64,000 bases of DNA. Source: Aeromonas rivuli (GTDB taxonomy: Bacteria > Pseudomonadota > Gammaproteobacteria > Enterobacterales > Aeromonadaceae). Position numbers and translations under genes: made by a program. Shown in pieces: positions 8,035 to 20,573 of the stretch (the first letter of the stretch is position 1; each line of letters starts with the position of its first letter). The notes under the pieces are model-generated. The model saw only the letters and a list, made by a program, of their open reading frames with translations, was not told the DNA's origin and searched no databases. The stretch spans positions 340,541-404,540 of the forward strand of contig NZ_CDBJ01000027.1 of assembly GCF_000820045.1 (NCBI RefSeq). Reading direction: 5' to 3'.

Positions 8035-8075
8035 CAATACGAATGACCGAAAGCTGTCCTCAATCTCCCCCACAG

Positions 8076-8873
8076 CTACATGCTATTGGTGGATTCGAAG
8101 ATCTTGTCGGCAGAGGCCTCGACGAAGCCCGGGTAGAGGGTGCCGTCGACCCGCGGGTAGCGCAGGGCAAACTCGTAGAAGCAGCTCGGGATCTGTTGAA
8201 CCCCGTCGCTGAAAGGCACGCAAGCCTTGTCCGCCATGGTGGAAGATTGCTCCAGCATCACCTGGGGATCCCCCTTCACCTCGCCCCCGGCAGTATTGAG
8301 CACAAACCCCGCCGCTTTCAGCGTCTCGTTGACCGCCTCTATGGTGTCAAACTCGGCCAGACGATTGATGCTGACGGTGAAGTGGTTGGCGCGATAGCCC
8401 CATGCCGCCATCCAGGCCGCATACTCGCTCTCGGCAAGCAGGGTCTGGTAGTCGGCCCCCGAGACCTGCCAGGGAGCCCCCGCATGGAGGAAGGCGCTGG
8501 TGTCGGTCAGATGGGTTGGCACCTGGGCAACCAGCTTGTGAATGATGGCCTGAGCGCCCTCGGAGAGCTCCTCCACCTTCAGCTCGCTGATAAACACCTT
8601 GGGAGCATCCGGATCCGCATGCTCGAAGTGCTTGGCATAGAGTTTCTTGGCCTTGAACACATACTCGTCCCTCTCCTCATAACCCAGCGCCCGAAAATGA
8701 GCGGCCAAGGTCTCGAGGCCGACCTGGGGCAGGTTGAAGGTGCGAAACGCCACATGGTCATTGACGATGGGGGCACCACCGCCCAGTAACTGGTGGACCT
8801 TGAGGGCACTCGGGGTGACTTGAACGTAGTTATCCCACAGATGACCGAACAGGGTTTCGATATCCTTTTGCAT
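8076..8873 (-). CDS. DUF1338 (HglS-like) domain protein
   Basis: 265-residue cytoplasmic protein of the DUF1338 family, recognised from NDHVAFRTFN near the N-terminus, YRANHFTVSINR in the middle and PSCFYEFALRYP near the end. Longer members (HglS/YdcJ) are Fe(II)-dependent 2-oxoadipate hydroxylase/decarboxylases with a vicinal-oxygen-chelate-like fold. The His of NDHVAF, the His of ANHFTV and the Glu of CFYEFAL are the likely metal ligands by analogy. This is the short form, often found beside arginine or lysine degradation genes, and here follows the ast genes. The reaction of the short form is not established. A ribosome site AAGGAAAGAG precedes the ATG. Confidence 0.85.
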   Translation of the reverse strand: MQKDIETLFGHLWDNYVQVTPSALKVHQLLGGGAPIVNDHVAFRTFNLPQVGLETLAAHFRALGYEERDEYVFKAKKLYAKHFEHADPDAPKVFISELKVEELSEGAQAIIHKLVAQVPTHLTDTSAFLHAGAPWQVSGADYQTLLAESEYAAWMAAWGYRANHFTVSINRLAEFDTIEAVNETLKAAGFVLNTAGGEVKGDPQVMLEQSSTMADKACVPFSDGVQQIPSCFYEFALRYPRVDGTLYPGFVEASADKIFESTNSM

Positions 8874-8902
8874 CTCTCTTTCCTTTGCTTGCGGGGTCAG
8901 AC

Positions 8903-8926
8903 AAGGGCAGCCTGAGCTGCCCTTTT
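8903..8926. other. Intercistronic hairpin between the astD tail repeats and DUF1338 gene
   Basis: AAGGGCAG-CCTGAG-CTGCCCTT with T4 on the plus strand but no clear T-run on the minus strand, the direction in which both flanking genes are transcribed. It may dampen readthrough or protect the upstream mRNA 3' end. Confidence 0.5.
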
Positions 8927-8940
8927 ATGGTTGGGTTGTC

Positions 8941-10653
<1,713 letters not shown>

Positions 10654-10723
10654 TCATATCCCTTGTTGCTTGGCTCTCGCCTGCCAGGCCGCCCAATGCG
10701 GGCCGCCAGCTCATCATGTTCAA

Positions 10724-10748
10724 GGGGACAATGGATCGCACTGTCCCC
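10724..10748. other. Hairpin in the astA-astD intergenic region
   Basis: GGGGACA and TGTCCCC can pair across an 11-base loop. No T-run follows, so it may tune astD expression or mRNA stability but is not a clear terminator. Confidence 0.4.
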
Positions 10749-10754
10749 ATGTTG

Positions 10755-11774
10755 TCAGTCCAGATCCACGACCCTGACCTGATCGCCATTCTCCACCTTG
10801 AGGGCCGCGGCCATCTTGGGGGGCACTATGGCCTCCTGCTTGTCCAGATCGACCCGGATATTGCCAAGGCAGGCACGGTATTGTTCGAAGCGGGTGTTGC
10901 ACAGCAGATAGGTGTGGCCGCCCAGAGGCTCGCCCACCACCACGGTCAGCCGCTTGCTGCGGCGGATGCTGCGAATGTTGTTCACGTCGCACTCGACCGT
11001 GGGACCGGCATCGAAGATGTCGACATAGCCGCGATTCACGAAACCTTCATCCTGCAGCATCTTGATGGCAGGCCGGGTCTTGTCGTGGGTTTTGCCGATC
11101 ACGGCCCGCGCCTCATTGCTGAGCAGATTGACGTAGATGGGGTACTTGGGCATCAGCTCGGCGATGAAGCGCTTCTTACCAATCCCGGTGAGATAGTCGA
11201 CGGTGGGGAAATCCATCGAGAAGAAGTGCTTTTGCAGCCACTCATAGAAGGGGCTATGACCTTTTTCGTCGGAGACACCGCGCATCTCGGCGAACACGGT
11301 TTTATCAAACAGCTCGGGGTGCTCGGCCATGAACAGGAAACGGTGCTTGGAGAGCAGCCGACCATTGAGTCCCTCGCGAGCGCATTCGCGCAAGAACAGG
11401 GTGCACAGCTCAGAGTTACCTGTGTAGTCATTGGACAGGGTCAGCGTCTCGACCACGTTATAGATGCCGAGTTTGGGGGAAGAGTGCACCACCTTGCCGA
11501 TATGGTAGTTATAAAACGGCTGGGACAGACCCACGGCCGCATCGATGGCGCAGGTGCCGACCATGTCCCCGGTGTCCAGATCCTCGGCCACGAAGAAATA
11601 GAGGCAGTCGCCCTTTCCCGCGGGTTTGTCCGAAAATGTCTGGGTGGAGGCGTCGATTTTGCGCTGTAGCAGCTCATCGTTGACCGGCAAGGAGGTCATG
11701 CCAGTACCGGATTCGATGGCGCAGGTCTTGAGACCGGCAAAATCTTTCTGTTCGATAGGACGGATTAACAACAT
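10755..11774 (-). CDS. astA: Arginine N-succinyltransferase
   Basis: 339-residue enzyme that transfers succinyl from succinyl-CoA to arginine, the first step of the AST pathway. The start is the ATG at 11774 (MLLIRPIEQKDFAGLK), which fits the family N-terminus and is preceded by AAAGGGAG; an upstream in-frame ATG at 11843 would add 23 residues unlike the family. Conserved AstA stretches are visible: GTGMTSLP, GFVNRGYVDIFDAGPTVE and RSSPKLGIYN-like HSSPKLGIYNVVETLTLSNDY (read in pieces). It sits between astC and astD. No astB or astE is in the window, so the rest of the pathway must be elsewhere. Confidence 0.94.
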   Translation of the reverse strand: MLLIRPIEQKDFAGLKTCAIESGTGMTSLPVNDELLQRKIDASTQTFSDKPAGKGDCLYFFVAEDLDTGDMVGTCAIDAAVGLSQPFYNYHIGKVVHSSPKLGIYNVVETLTLSNDYTGNSELCTLFLRECAREGLNGRLLSKHRFLFMAEHPELFDKTVFAEMRGVSDEKGHSPFYEWLQKHFFSMDFPTVDYLTGIGKKRFIAELMPKYPIYVNLLSNEARAVIGKTHDKTRPAIKMLQDEGFVNRGYVDIFDAGPTVECDVNNIRSIRRSKRLTVVVGEPLGGHTYLLCNTRFEQYRACLGNIRVDLDKQEAIVPPKMAAALKVENGDQVRVVDLD

Positions 11775-11850
11775 AGATGACAACTCCCTTTCATTGACGA
11801 CAGGTGGGGTCCCGGCTCCTGCCGGGAGGGCTCCCCACCTCAATTCGGGA

Positions 11851-13147
<1,297 letters not shown>

Positions 13148-13304
13148 AGAAAAAAAGTAAAAAGTCTGTAACTTGACGGCCTACAAGGAACAATCTTCGA
13201 TTGCCCGTGAGATTTTAGGCAGCCCCATTGCATAACGGCTCAGAGGCTGTTGGCAAGAGATAATTTCGACTGGTGCGGGGGTGAATAAACCGTCAGAGAA
13301 AAAA

Positions 13305-13366
13305 ATTTCGCCCATCCCATGGAAATGGGATTTTCATCACGTTTTTGAGCCGGAGCAGGGCGAAAT
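13305..13366. other. Nested hairpin element (possible structured RNA)
   Basis: The outer stem ATTTCGCCC / GGGCGAAAT (nine perfect pairs, 13305-13313 and 13358-13366) is stacked directly on an inner hairpin ATCCCAT-GGAA-ATGGGAT (seven pairs, 13314-13331) with a GGAA tetraloop. The remaining inner strand (13332-13357) is single-stranded in this model. It is not followed by a T-run. Confidence 0.5.
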
Positions 13367-13549
13367 CCCCCTGGATCCCGGGGTGGGAAAGGTGAATAAG
13401 TCTAGTCGAACGAAACCCTGCTTTACCGCTGAGACAGGCTTTTATGCTGCCGATCGGCGCCGCGCTGCCATGGATGGGAACCGAGGCCGTTCATCAGCAG
13501 ATGATGCGGGTAAAGAGGAAAAAGCAGTGAAAAATTGGGCAGGGATGGC

Positions 13550-14131
13550 TCAGCCCCGAGCCAGAAAATTGGCAAGCAGCTCATGACCCTGCTCACTCAG
13601 GACGCTCTCCGGGTGAAACTGCACCCCCTCCACCGCCAGTGTCTTGTGGCGCAGCCCCATGATCTCATCGACGCTGCCATCCTCGTGCTCGCTCCAGGCG
13701 GTCACCGCCAGGCAGTCCGGCAGGGTCTGCGCCTTGACTACGAGTGAGTGGTAGCGGGTCACCCGCAGCGGATTGTTGAGCCCCGCGAACACCCCCTCCC
13801 CCTGATGACGGATGAGAGACGTCTTGCCATGCATCACCCGCCTGGCCCGCACCACCTCGGCGCCAAACACCTGAGCCAGGGATTGATGGCCGAGACAGAC
13901 CCCGAGAATAGGCAATCGACCGGCGAAATGTGCGATGGCGGCCAGGGAGATACCCGCCTCATTGGGGGTACAGGGACCAGGGGAGATCACCAGGCGATCG
14001 GGGGCCATGGCTTCAATGTCCGCCAGGGTCAATTCATCGTTGCGTTTGACCACCACCTTCTCCCCCAGCGCACCGAAGTACTGCACCAGGTTCCAGGTAA
14101 AGGAGTCGTAGTTATCGATGAGTAGCAGCAT
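13550..14131 (-). CDS. pabA: Aminodeoxychorismate synthase glutamine amidotransferase subunit
   Basis: 193-residue class I glutamine amidotransferase. It supplies ammonia to PabB for p-aminobenzoate and folate synthesis. It shows [18 protein letters not shown] at the start, the oxyanion loop [11 protein letters not shown], the nucleophile Cys in GVCLGHQS, and the catalytic His-Glu in [14 protein letters not shown]. The ATG at 14131 gives the family N-terminus; the longer frame from 14341 adds 70 unrelated residues. TrpG is the close alternative, but no trp genes are near and linkage to an argD-like gene is typical of pabA. Confidence 0.9.
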   Translation of the reverse strand: MLLLIDNYDSFTWNLVQYFGALGEKVVVKRNDELTLADIEAMAPDRLVISPGPCTPNEAGISLAAIAHFAGRLPILGVCLGHQSLAQVFGAEVVRARRVMHGKTSLIRHQGEGVFAGLNNPLRVTRYHSLVVKAQTLPDCLAVTAWSEHEDGSVDEIMGLRHKTLAVEGVQFHPESVLSEQGHELLANFLARG

Positions 14132-14607
14132 GCAAACACCCAGGATTGAGATCGAGGCTAGGGTAACTCGCCTGCTCGTTGGCTGGCGAGTCGCGCATTC
14201 TGGCACGTCTGCCCCGGTTAATAAACGCCTGCCACCAGATACCCGTGGCTGGGGCCACCCTCGCCCATCAATGCCATCTTCGGCTCGCGCCAGACAATAC
14301 GGACACCCCCCATTGAAGAAAACCCACTCAGCCTCCTTCATATCATCTGCGCTATGCCCCTCCTCCCAGCCCCCCTCACACTGTCGCCCCTGCTAAGAGG
14401 GCTCTCGATACAACACCGCGATCCCGCTCCTGCCGCCACCCTCGCTCACCGCGTTAAAATAAAACTTTAAATGTGAATCACAAAAAACAAAACAAAGTTT
14501 CATTTTAGTTTGATCGCGGTTTTTCATTTTGCTATCGTGCCTTCAACGACAGGATTTCCCGACACATTGTCATTGATGCCGCGTGCGGCCCGGAATTGAG
14601 GTTCATT
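14132..14607. other. pabA-kduI divergent intergenic region
   Basis: No gene seen. The first 300 bases are GC-rich without clear structure; the last 150 are A/T-rich and contain the kduI control region, with a KdgR-like box and an 11-base palindrome TGTGAATCACA (14472-14482) whose regulator is unknown. Confidence 0.6.
14488..14502. promoter_or_regulatory. KdgR-like operator upstream of kduI
   Basis: CAAAACAAAGTTTCA resembles the KdgR consensus TGAAACANTGTTTCA, with the right half GTTTCA intact. It lies about 105 bases before the kduI ATG in an A/T-rich stretch. Confidence 0.6.
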
Positions 14608-15444
14608 ATGCAAACTCGTCAAAGCATCCACAGCGATCATGCCAAGCAACTGGACACCCAGGGTCTGCGCCGTGAGTTTCTGGTCGAAGAGATCTTCACC
14701 CCGAACACCTTGACCATGACCTACAGCCACATCGACCGCATCGTGTTTGGTGGCATCATGCCGGTGGATGCTCCCCTGACCTTCTCCGATGAACTCGGCA
14801 AGGGATTTGGGGTCAGCTATTTCCTCGAGCGGCGCGAGCTCGGCCTCATCAATATCGGTGGCCCGGGGGTGGTGGTGGTGGATGGCACTACCTATGAAGT
14901 GGACAAGGCCGAGGCCCTCTACGTCGGCCAGGGAGCCCGCACCCTGAGCTTTGCCAGTGTCGATGCCTCGCAGCCTGCCAAGTTCTACTACAACAGCGCT
15001 CCCGCCCACACCTGCTACCCGACCCGCAAGGTCACCCAGGCCCAGGCCTCGCCGGCAACCCTGGGAGATGCCGCCACCAGCAACCGTCGCACCATCTACA
15101 AGTACCTGGTGCCGGACGTGCTGCCGACCTGCCAATTGGTGATGGGCATGACCCAGCTGGAAGAGGGCAGCCTGTGGAACACCATGCCCTGCCACACCCA
15201 CGAGCGCCGCATGGAGGTCTACTTCTACTTCAACATGAAAGAGGACGCCGCCGTGTTCCACATGATGGGCAAGCCGGACGAGACCCGTCACCTGCTGGTG
15301 CACAACGAGCAGGCCGTCATCTCCCCGAGCTGGTCCATCCACTCCGGCGTCGGCACCCAGGCCTACACCTTCATCTGGGGCATGGTGGGCGAGAACCAGG
15401 TGTTCGGTGACATGGACCATGTCGCTGTTCAAGATCTGCGCTAA
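14608..15444 (+). CDS. kduI: 5-dehydro-4-deoxy-D-glucuronate (DKI) isomerase
   Basis: 278 residues, the same length as E. coli KduI. It converts 4-deoxy-L-threo-5-hexosulose uronate, the product of lyase-cleaved uronides, into 3-deoxy-D-glycero-2,5-hexodiulosonate, the KduD substrate. The cupin metal ligands are visible at the same numbers as in E. coli: His196, His198, Glu203 ([10 protein letters not shown]) and His245 (SWSIHSG). The start is the ATG at 14608 with GAGG six bases upstream; a TTG at 14596 is rejected. It leads kduD by 82 bases. Confidence 0.96.
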   Translation: MQTRQSIHSDHAKQLDTQGLRREFLVEEIFTPNTLTMTYSHIDRIVFGGIMPVDAPLTFSDELGKGFGVSYFLERRELGLINIGGPGVVVVDGTTYEVDKAEALYVGQGARTLSFASVDASQPAKFYYNSAPAHTCYPTRKVTQAQASPATLGDAATSNRRTIYKYLVPDVLPTCQLVMGMTQLEEGSLWNTMPCHTHERRMEVYFYFNMKEDAAVFHMMGKPDETRHLLVHNEQAVISPSWSIHSGVGTQAYTFIWGMVGENQVFGDMDHVAVQDLR

Positions 15445-15526
15445 CCGGCTTCCCCATCCCGAGCCGCCATGGCGGCTCCTGCCCGACACTTCACCCCACA
15501 TTGGCCCACGGCTTAGAGGTAACAAT

Positions 15527-16288
15527 ATGATTCTTAATGCATTCGATCTGAAAGGTAAGGTCGCCATCGTCACCGGTTGCGATACCGGTCTGGGTCAGGG
15601 CATGGCACTGGGGCTCGCCGAGGCGGGCTGCGACATCGTCGGCATCAATATCGTCGAGCCGACCGAAACGATCGCCAAAATCGAAGCCATTGGCCGCCGC
15701 TTCCTGAGCCTGAAGGCGGACGTCAGCAAGGTAGACACCCTGCCAGCCCTGGTCGATCAGGCGGTCTCCCACTTCGGCCGCGTCGATGTGCTGGTGAACA
15801 ACGCCGGCATCATCCGCCGGGAAGACGCCATCAACTTCAGCGAGAAGGACTGGGACGATGTGATGAACATCAACATCAAGAGCGTGTTCTTCATGTCCCA
15901 GGCGGTGGCCAGGCAGTTCATGACCCAGGGCCAGGGCGGCAAGATCGTCAACATCGCCTCCATGCTCTCCTACCAGGGGGGTATCCGCGTGCCCTCCTAC
16001 ACCGCCTCCAAGAGCGCCGTCATGGGCATCACCCGCCTGCTGGCCAACGAGTGGGCCAGCAAGGGGATCAACGTCAACGCCATCGCCCCCGGTTACATGG
16101 CGACCAACAACACCGCGGCCCTGCGTGCCGATGATGACCGCAATGCCGCCATCCTTGAACGGATCCCGGCAGGCCGCTGGGGGGTGCCGGACGACATGAT
16201 GGGCCCGGTCGTATTCTTGGCCTCTGCCGCCTCCGACTACATCAACGGTTACACCATCGCCGTCGATGGCGGCTGGCTGGCCCGTTAA
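15527..16288 (+). CDS. kduD: 2-dehydro-3-deoxy-D-gluconate 5-dehydrogenase
   Basis: 253-residue short-chain dehydrogenase that reduces the KduI product to 2-keto-3-deoxygluconate (KDG) with NAD(P)H. Rossmann motif TGCDTGLGQG (17-26), NNAG (91-94) and catalytic Ser145, Tyr158, Lys162 (SYTASKSA) are present. The ATG at 15527 follows AGAGGTAACAAT and gives the E. coli length; the longer frame from 15407 overlaps kduI and is rejected. Together with kduI, kdgK and eda it makes a complete route from unsaturated uronate to pyruvate and glyceraldehyde 3-phosphate. Confidence 0.96.
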   Translation: MILNAFDLKGKVAIVTGCDTGLGQGMALGLAEAGCDIVGINIVEPTETIAKIEAIGRRFLSLKADVSKVDTLPALVDQAVSHFGRVDVLVNNAGIIRREDAINFSEKDWDDVMNINIKSVFFMSQAVARQFMTQGQGGKIVNIASMLSYQGGIRVPSYTASKSAVMGITRLLANEWASKGINVNAIAPGYMATNNTAALRADDDRNAAILERIPAGRWGVPDDMMGPVVFLASAASDYINGYTIAVDGGWLAR

Positions 16289-16305
16289 TTCAGTTCACTA
16301 TGACC

Positions 16306-16326
16306 AGGCGCCACGAGGCGCCTTTT
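16306..16326 (+). terminator. Terminator after kduD
   Basis: AGGCGCC-ACGA-GGCGCCT followed by TTT, 17 bases after the kduD stop. The T-run is short, so some readthrough into the ygjV-like gene is possible. Confidence 0.75.
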
Positions 16327-16353
16327 GCCGTTGTCTCCTGACAGGAAGACCCT

Positions 16354-16869
16354 ATGTTGCTCGACAGTCTCTGGTTTGCCCAATCAATCGGCCTGTTGGC
16401 CTGCCTCGTGGGTGCCACGGCGTTCATGCAGCGCCAGGACAGCAAGCTCAGAGTCCAGCTCACCCTCAATGGCACCCTGATGGGGCTGCATTTTTTGCTG
16501 CTGGGTTCCTCGGTTGCCGCCATCAACTGCCTGCTCTGTGCCGTGCGCAACTGGGTCTCCGGTTACTATCGCGGCCTCGGTGTGATGCTGCTGTTCCTCG
16601 CCCTGGCCTGGTTGCTGGTCATCCCCCGGATCGAACACCCGGTCCAGATGCTGACCCTGCTCGGCACCACCCTCAGCACCTTCGCCCTGTTTCGCCTCAA
16701 CGGCATTGCCCTACGACTGTGCATGCTGAGCAGTACCCTCTGCTGGCTGACCCACAATATCTGGGCGGGATCCATCGGTGGCATCCTGCAGGAGAGCATC
16801 TTTTTCGTCATCAATGGCTACACCATCCTCAAGCTCTACCAGGCCGCCCCGCAGGACATCGAGGGGTGA
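16354..16869 (+). CDS. YgjV-family inner-membrane protein
   Basis: 171 residues with about five to six hydrophobic helices and no signal peptide cleavage site. The layout LACLVGATAFMQRQDSKLR near the start, an internal AVRNWVSGYY, and the closing ESIFFVINGYTILKLY match the YgjV (Imp-YgjV) family. That family sits beside hexuronate/altronate genes in E. coli. Its function is unknown; a role linked to sugar-acid metabolism is inferred from repeated neighbourhood. A terminator hairpin separates it from kduD, so it may be expressed by readthrough or its own promoter. Confidence 0.8.
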   Translation: MLLDSLWFAQSIGLLACLVGATAFMQRQDSKLRVQLTLNGTLMGLHFLLLGSSVAAINCLLCAVRNWVSGYYRGLGVMLLFLALAWLLVIPRIEHPVQMLTLLGTTLSTFALFRLNGIALRLCMLSSTLCWLTHNIWAGSIGGILQESIFFVINGYTILKLYQAAPQDIEG

Positions 16870-16930
16870 ACCACCCTGCCTGCGGGGCCAATCACGGGCA
16901 ACGGGTCATTGTCGCTGGGAACTGACATGC

Positions 16931-16958
16931 AAAAGAGCAGGCCAAGCCTGCTCTTTTT
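16931..16958. terminator. Bidirectional terminator between ygjV-like gene and kdgR
   Basis: AAAGAGCAGGC-CAA-GCCTGCTCTTT flanked by A4 and T5, between convergent genes. Confidence 0.88.
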
Positions 16959-16974
16959 GAGACGAGATACTCAA

Positions 16975-17778
16975 TCAGCGTGAGGAGTGAGTACCAAATG
17001 GATAGTCGTGGAAACCCAGCCCGGCAGAGATATTGGCCGCCGCCTCATGTAGCTGGGCCACCAGGGTTGCCTTGTGCTCTTCATGGAAGCGCACCAGGGG
17101 CAACGACAGGGAGAGCCCCGCGATGATCCGCCCCATGCGGCTGTAGATGGGGACGGCGAAGCAGCGCAGACCGTGTTCCATCTCTTCCCGATCTTCGGCA
17201 TAACCTTGCTCGCGCACCTGGGCCAGCTCCACCAGCAGGGCATCGACATCGGCAAGGGTATGCTCGGTGAAGCGCTCGAAGGTCACCCCGGCCAGCATGG
17301 CGCGTACTTCGGTCTCGGGCAGCCAGGCCATCATCACTTTGCCAAGGCCGGTGCTGTAGAGCGGACGGCGACGACCGATACGGGAGTACATCCGCAGGTT
17401 GTATTCAGAGTCAATCTTGTGCAAATAGACGATGCTGTCTTCATCGAGCATCCCAAGGTGCAGGGTCTCTTTGGTCAGCTTGCCGAGACGGTACATCTGT
17501 TCATCGGCGATCTGCACCAGATCCTGATGTTCCAGCGCCTTGGCGCCCAGCTCGAACAGCTTGAGGCTAAGGGCATACTTGTCAGTTTCACCCTCCTGGG
17601 TGATATAACCCAGGGTCTTCATGGTCTGCAAGAAACGGTAGACGGTGCTCTTGGACATCATGATCCGCTGGGACAGCTCGGTCACCCCGATCTCTTTCTG
17701 CTCCCCCAGCGCCTGCAGTATGCCGAACACCTTGAGTACCGATGACACCGATTCGGGCGAGTTGTCTATCATCGACAT
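16975..17778 (-). CDS. kdgR: IclR-family repressor of the uronate/KDG regulon
   Basis: 267 residues. The winged HTH (about 15-75) contains VTELSQRIMMSKSTVYRFLQTMKTLGYI (read in pieces); the IclR effector domain follows with RRPLYSTGLGKVMMAW and the Cys-containing GLRCFAVPIYSRMGRIIAGLS. The length and near-KdgR N-terminus (SVSSVLKVFGILQALGE) identify it. In Erwinia and E. coli, KdgR is released from DNA by KDG. It is divergent from kdgK, and KdgR-like boxes occur in that shared region and before kduI and the TRAP genes, which supports a local regulon with autoregulation. Confidence 0.92.
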   Translation of the reverse strand: MSMIDNSPESVSSVLKVFGILQALGEQKEIGVTELSQRIMMSKSTVYRFLQTMKTLGYITQEGETDKYALSLKLFELGAKALEHQDLVQIADEQMYRLGKLTKETLHLGMLDEDSIVYLHKIDSEYNLRMYSRIGRRRPLYSTGLGKVMMAWLPETEVRAMLAGVTFERFTEHTLADVDALLVELAQVREQGYAEDREEMEHGLRCFAVPIYSRMGRIIAGLSLSLPLVRFHEEHKATLVAQLHEAAANISAGLGFHDYPFGTHSSR

Positions 17779-17797
17779 TGTTTACGTCCAAAAAAAA

Positions 17798-17812
17798 TGA
17801 TTGATTGTTTCA
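17798..17812. promoter_or_regulatory. KdgR-like operator upstream of kdgR
   Basis: TGATTGATTGTTTCA has the intact right half TTGTTTCA of the KdgR consensus and lies 20 bases before the kdgR start, a position suited to autorepression. An overlapping TTTCA-N7-TGAAA dyad spans 17808-17824. Confidence 0.55.
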
Positions 17813-18029
17813 TTGTATTTGAAATGAGCTGGCCCTCATAGTGACAGAGCCACTTATCCAGTCAAATCATCCACTCATGGATAGAGAATGTGGTCTCGCT
17901 CACGCGACTATTCACCCGCACCTCGCCGCAGAGGTGGCGACGATAGTCTTTATAACCCCTGGCTCACGGCCACTTTCCCCTGCCTCCACCCTGCGAGTCA
18001 TCAACACAAGACAATCATCACATTTTTAA

Positions 18030-18044
18030 TGAAATGATGTTTCA
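18030..18044. promoter_or_regulatory. KdgR operator upstream of kdgK
   Basis: TGAAATGATGTTTCA, a near-perfect match to TGAAACANTGTTTCA, set in A/T-rich flanks 70 bases before the kdgK start. This is the best KdgR-like box in the window. Confidence 0.75.
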
Positions 18045-18113
18045 ATTGTTTTTTATTCTCCGTTAGTTAAATAGAATAGCGCCATCATCAACGCGGAAAA
18101 CAGGGGAAGCGCT

Positions 18114-19068
18114 ATGCCTATCAAGGTCGCCGTCATTGGCGAATGCATGATCGAGCTGTCCGAAAGCAGGGCCAACATAGTGCGCCATTTTGGCGGGGAC
18201 ACCCTCAACACGGCGGTCTACCTGACCCGCGCCAACCCGGACATCGCTGTGCATTACGTGAGTGCCCTGGGCACGGATCCCATGAGTGGGGCCATGCTGA
18301 CCCAGTGGCAGCAAGAGGGAATACACACCGAGCTGGTGCAGCGCCTTGACCACAAGCTGCCCGGTCTCTATCTCATCGAGACCGATGATCGAGGTGAACG
18401 CACCTTCCACTACTGGCGCAGCGACTCTGCGGCCCGCTACTGGCTGCAGACGCCAGAGGCCGAGCGGATCGGTGAGCGACTGCACGATTTCGATTACCTC
18501 TACCTGAGCGGGATCAGCCTCGCCATCCTGTCACAAGATGACCGGCTGACCCTGCTGAACAGGCTGGCCGAGTGCCGGGCTGGCGGGGCCAGGATAGCCT
18601 TTGACAACAACTACCGCCCCCGCTTGTGGGAGAGCCAGGCCGCGGCCCGGCAGACCTATGCCGCCATGCTGGCGCTAACCGATCTCGCCTTCCTGACCCT
18701 GGATGACGAGGTCGCCCTCTGGGGGGACAGCGACGACTCCCAGTGCCTGGCCCGCACCCTTGCATGTGGCGTGAACGAGATCGTCATCAAGCGCGGGGCC
18801 GAGGCCTGTCTCATCGTGCAGCCTGGGTACAGCGACCAGGTGCTGGCCGTTCCCCTGGCGAAAGAGCAGATCATCGACACCACGGCAGCTGGCGACTCCT
18901 TTAGCGCCGGTTACCTCGCCACCCGGCTGGCGGGGCAGTCCATGGCCGACTCGGCCCGCTATGCCCATCGGCTGGCGAGCACCGTCATTCAACATCGTGG
19001 CGCCATCATCCCCCTGACGGCCATGCCGCACCCCATCACCCCTGATCACCCATACAATGAGGCTTCCC

Positions 19069-19085
<17 letters not shown>
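18114..19085 (+). CDS. kdgK: 2-dehydro-3-deoxygluconokinase
   Basis: 323-residue PfkB-family kinase that phosphorylates KDG to KDPG. GECMIELS at the start, FGGDTLNTAVYL (about 26-37) and the C-terminal PfkB signature DTTAAGDSFSAGYL (255-268, catalytic Asp261 preceded by the anion-hole Gly260) are present; FHYWRSDSAARYW is typical of KDG kinases. It heads kdgK-eda-yiaL-like; its 3' end overlaps eda by 17 bases, so the two are translationally linked. A KdgR box lies upstream. Confidence 0.95.
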
Positions 19086-20254
<1,169 letters not shown>

Positions 20255-20573
20255 GAGTCGCCGGCCTCTACCCCCTTGGCATGAACTCCCGATCAGGAGG
20301 CCAGCACCATTTAGCACGCCTCCCCCATCTTCTATTCGCTCTACTGTGCTCCGGTGGGATCTGCCCTCCCCTATTTTTACCGAAAAACTCGTTTGAAGCC
20401 TTATTCCATCAGCATCGCCGCAGTGTAATAAACGGCCATCACAAAACTTGATTTTTGATTTCCACAAATATGGAACGCCATTTCATTAACTTGATTTTGA
20501 TCACTGAAATGCGGCCGGATTCACGTAGCATGAACAGCATCAAAATAACGAAGTCCATAAAGGGGTTACACAC
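20255..20573. other. Control region of the TRAP transporter operon
   Basis: No gene. The last 130 bases are A/T-rich and contain the KdgR-like box at 20471. No terminator after the yiaL-like gene is evident, so the TRAP genes may also receive readthrough. Confidence 0.55.
20471..20485. promoter_or_regulatory. KdgR-like operator upstream of the TRAP operon
   Basis: TGGAACGCCATTTCA fits the KdgR pattern (TGRAAC, 3-base centre, RTTTCA) about 90 bases before the substrate-binding protein gene. Confidence 0.55.

Larger units (their letters stand above)
17779..18113. other. kdgR-kdgK divergent control region
   Basis: No gene seen; short frames here have no ribosome site or family likeness. A/T-rich sequence at both ends carries the two KdgR-like operators listed separately. 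The middle part (17880-18000) shows nothing recognisable. Confidence 0.6.

Noticed and set aside
13281-13586. 101-codon frame between astC and pabA
   Set aside because: No family likeness, weak start, crosses the nested hairpin and runs into the 3' end of pabA.
14472-14482. CRP site upstream of kduI (TGTGA and TCACA)
   Set aside because: The two halves are one base apart and not six, so the spacing excludes a normal CRP site; kept only as an unexplained palindrome.
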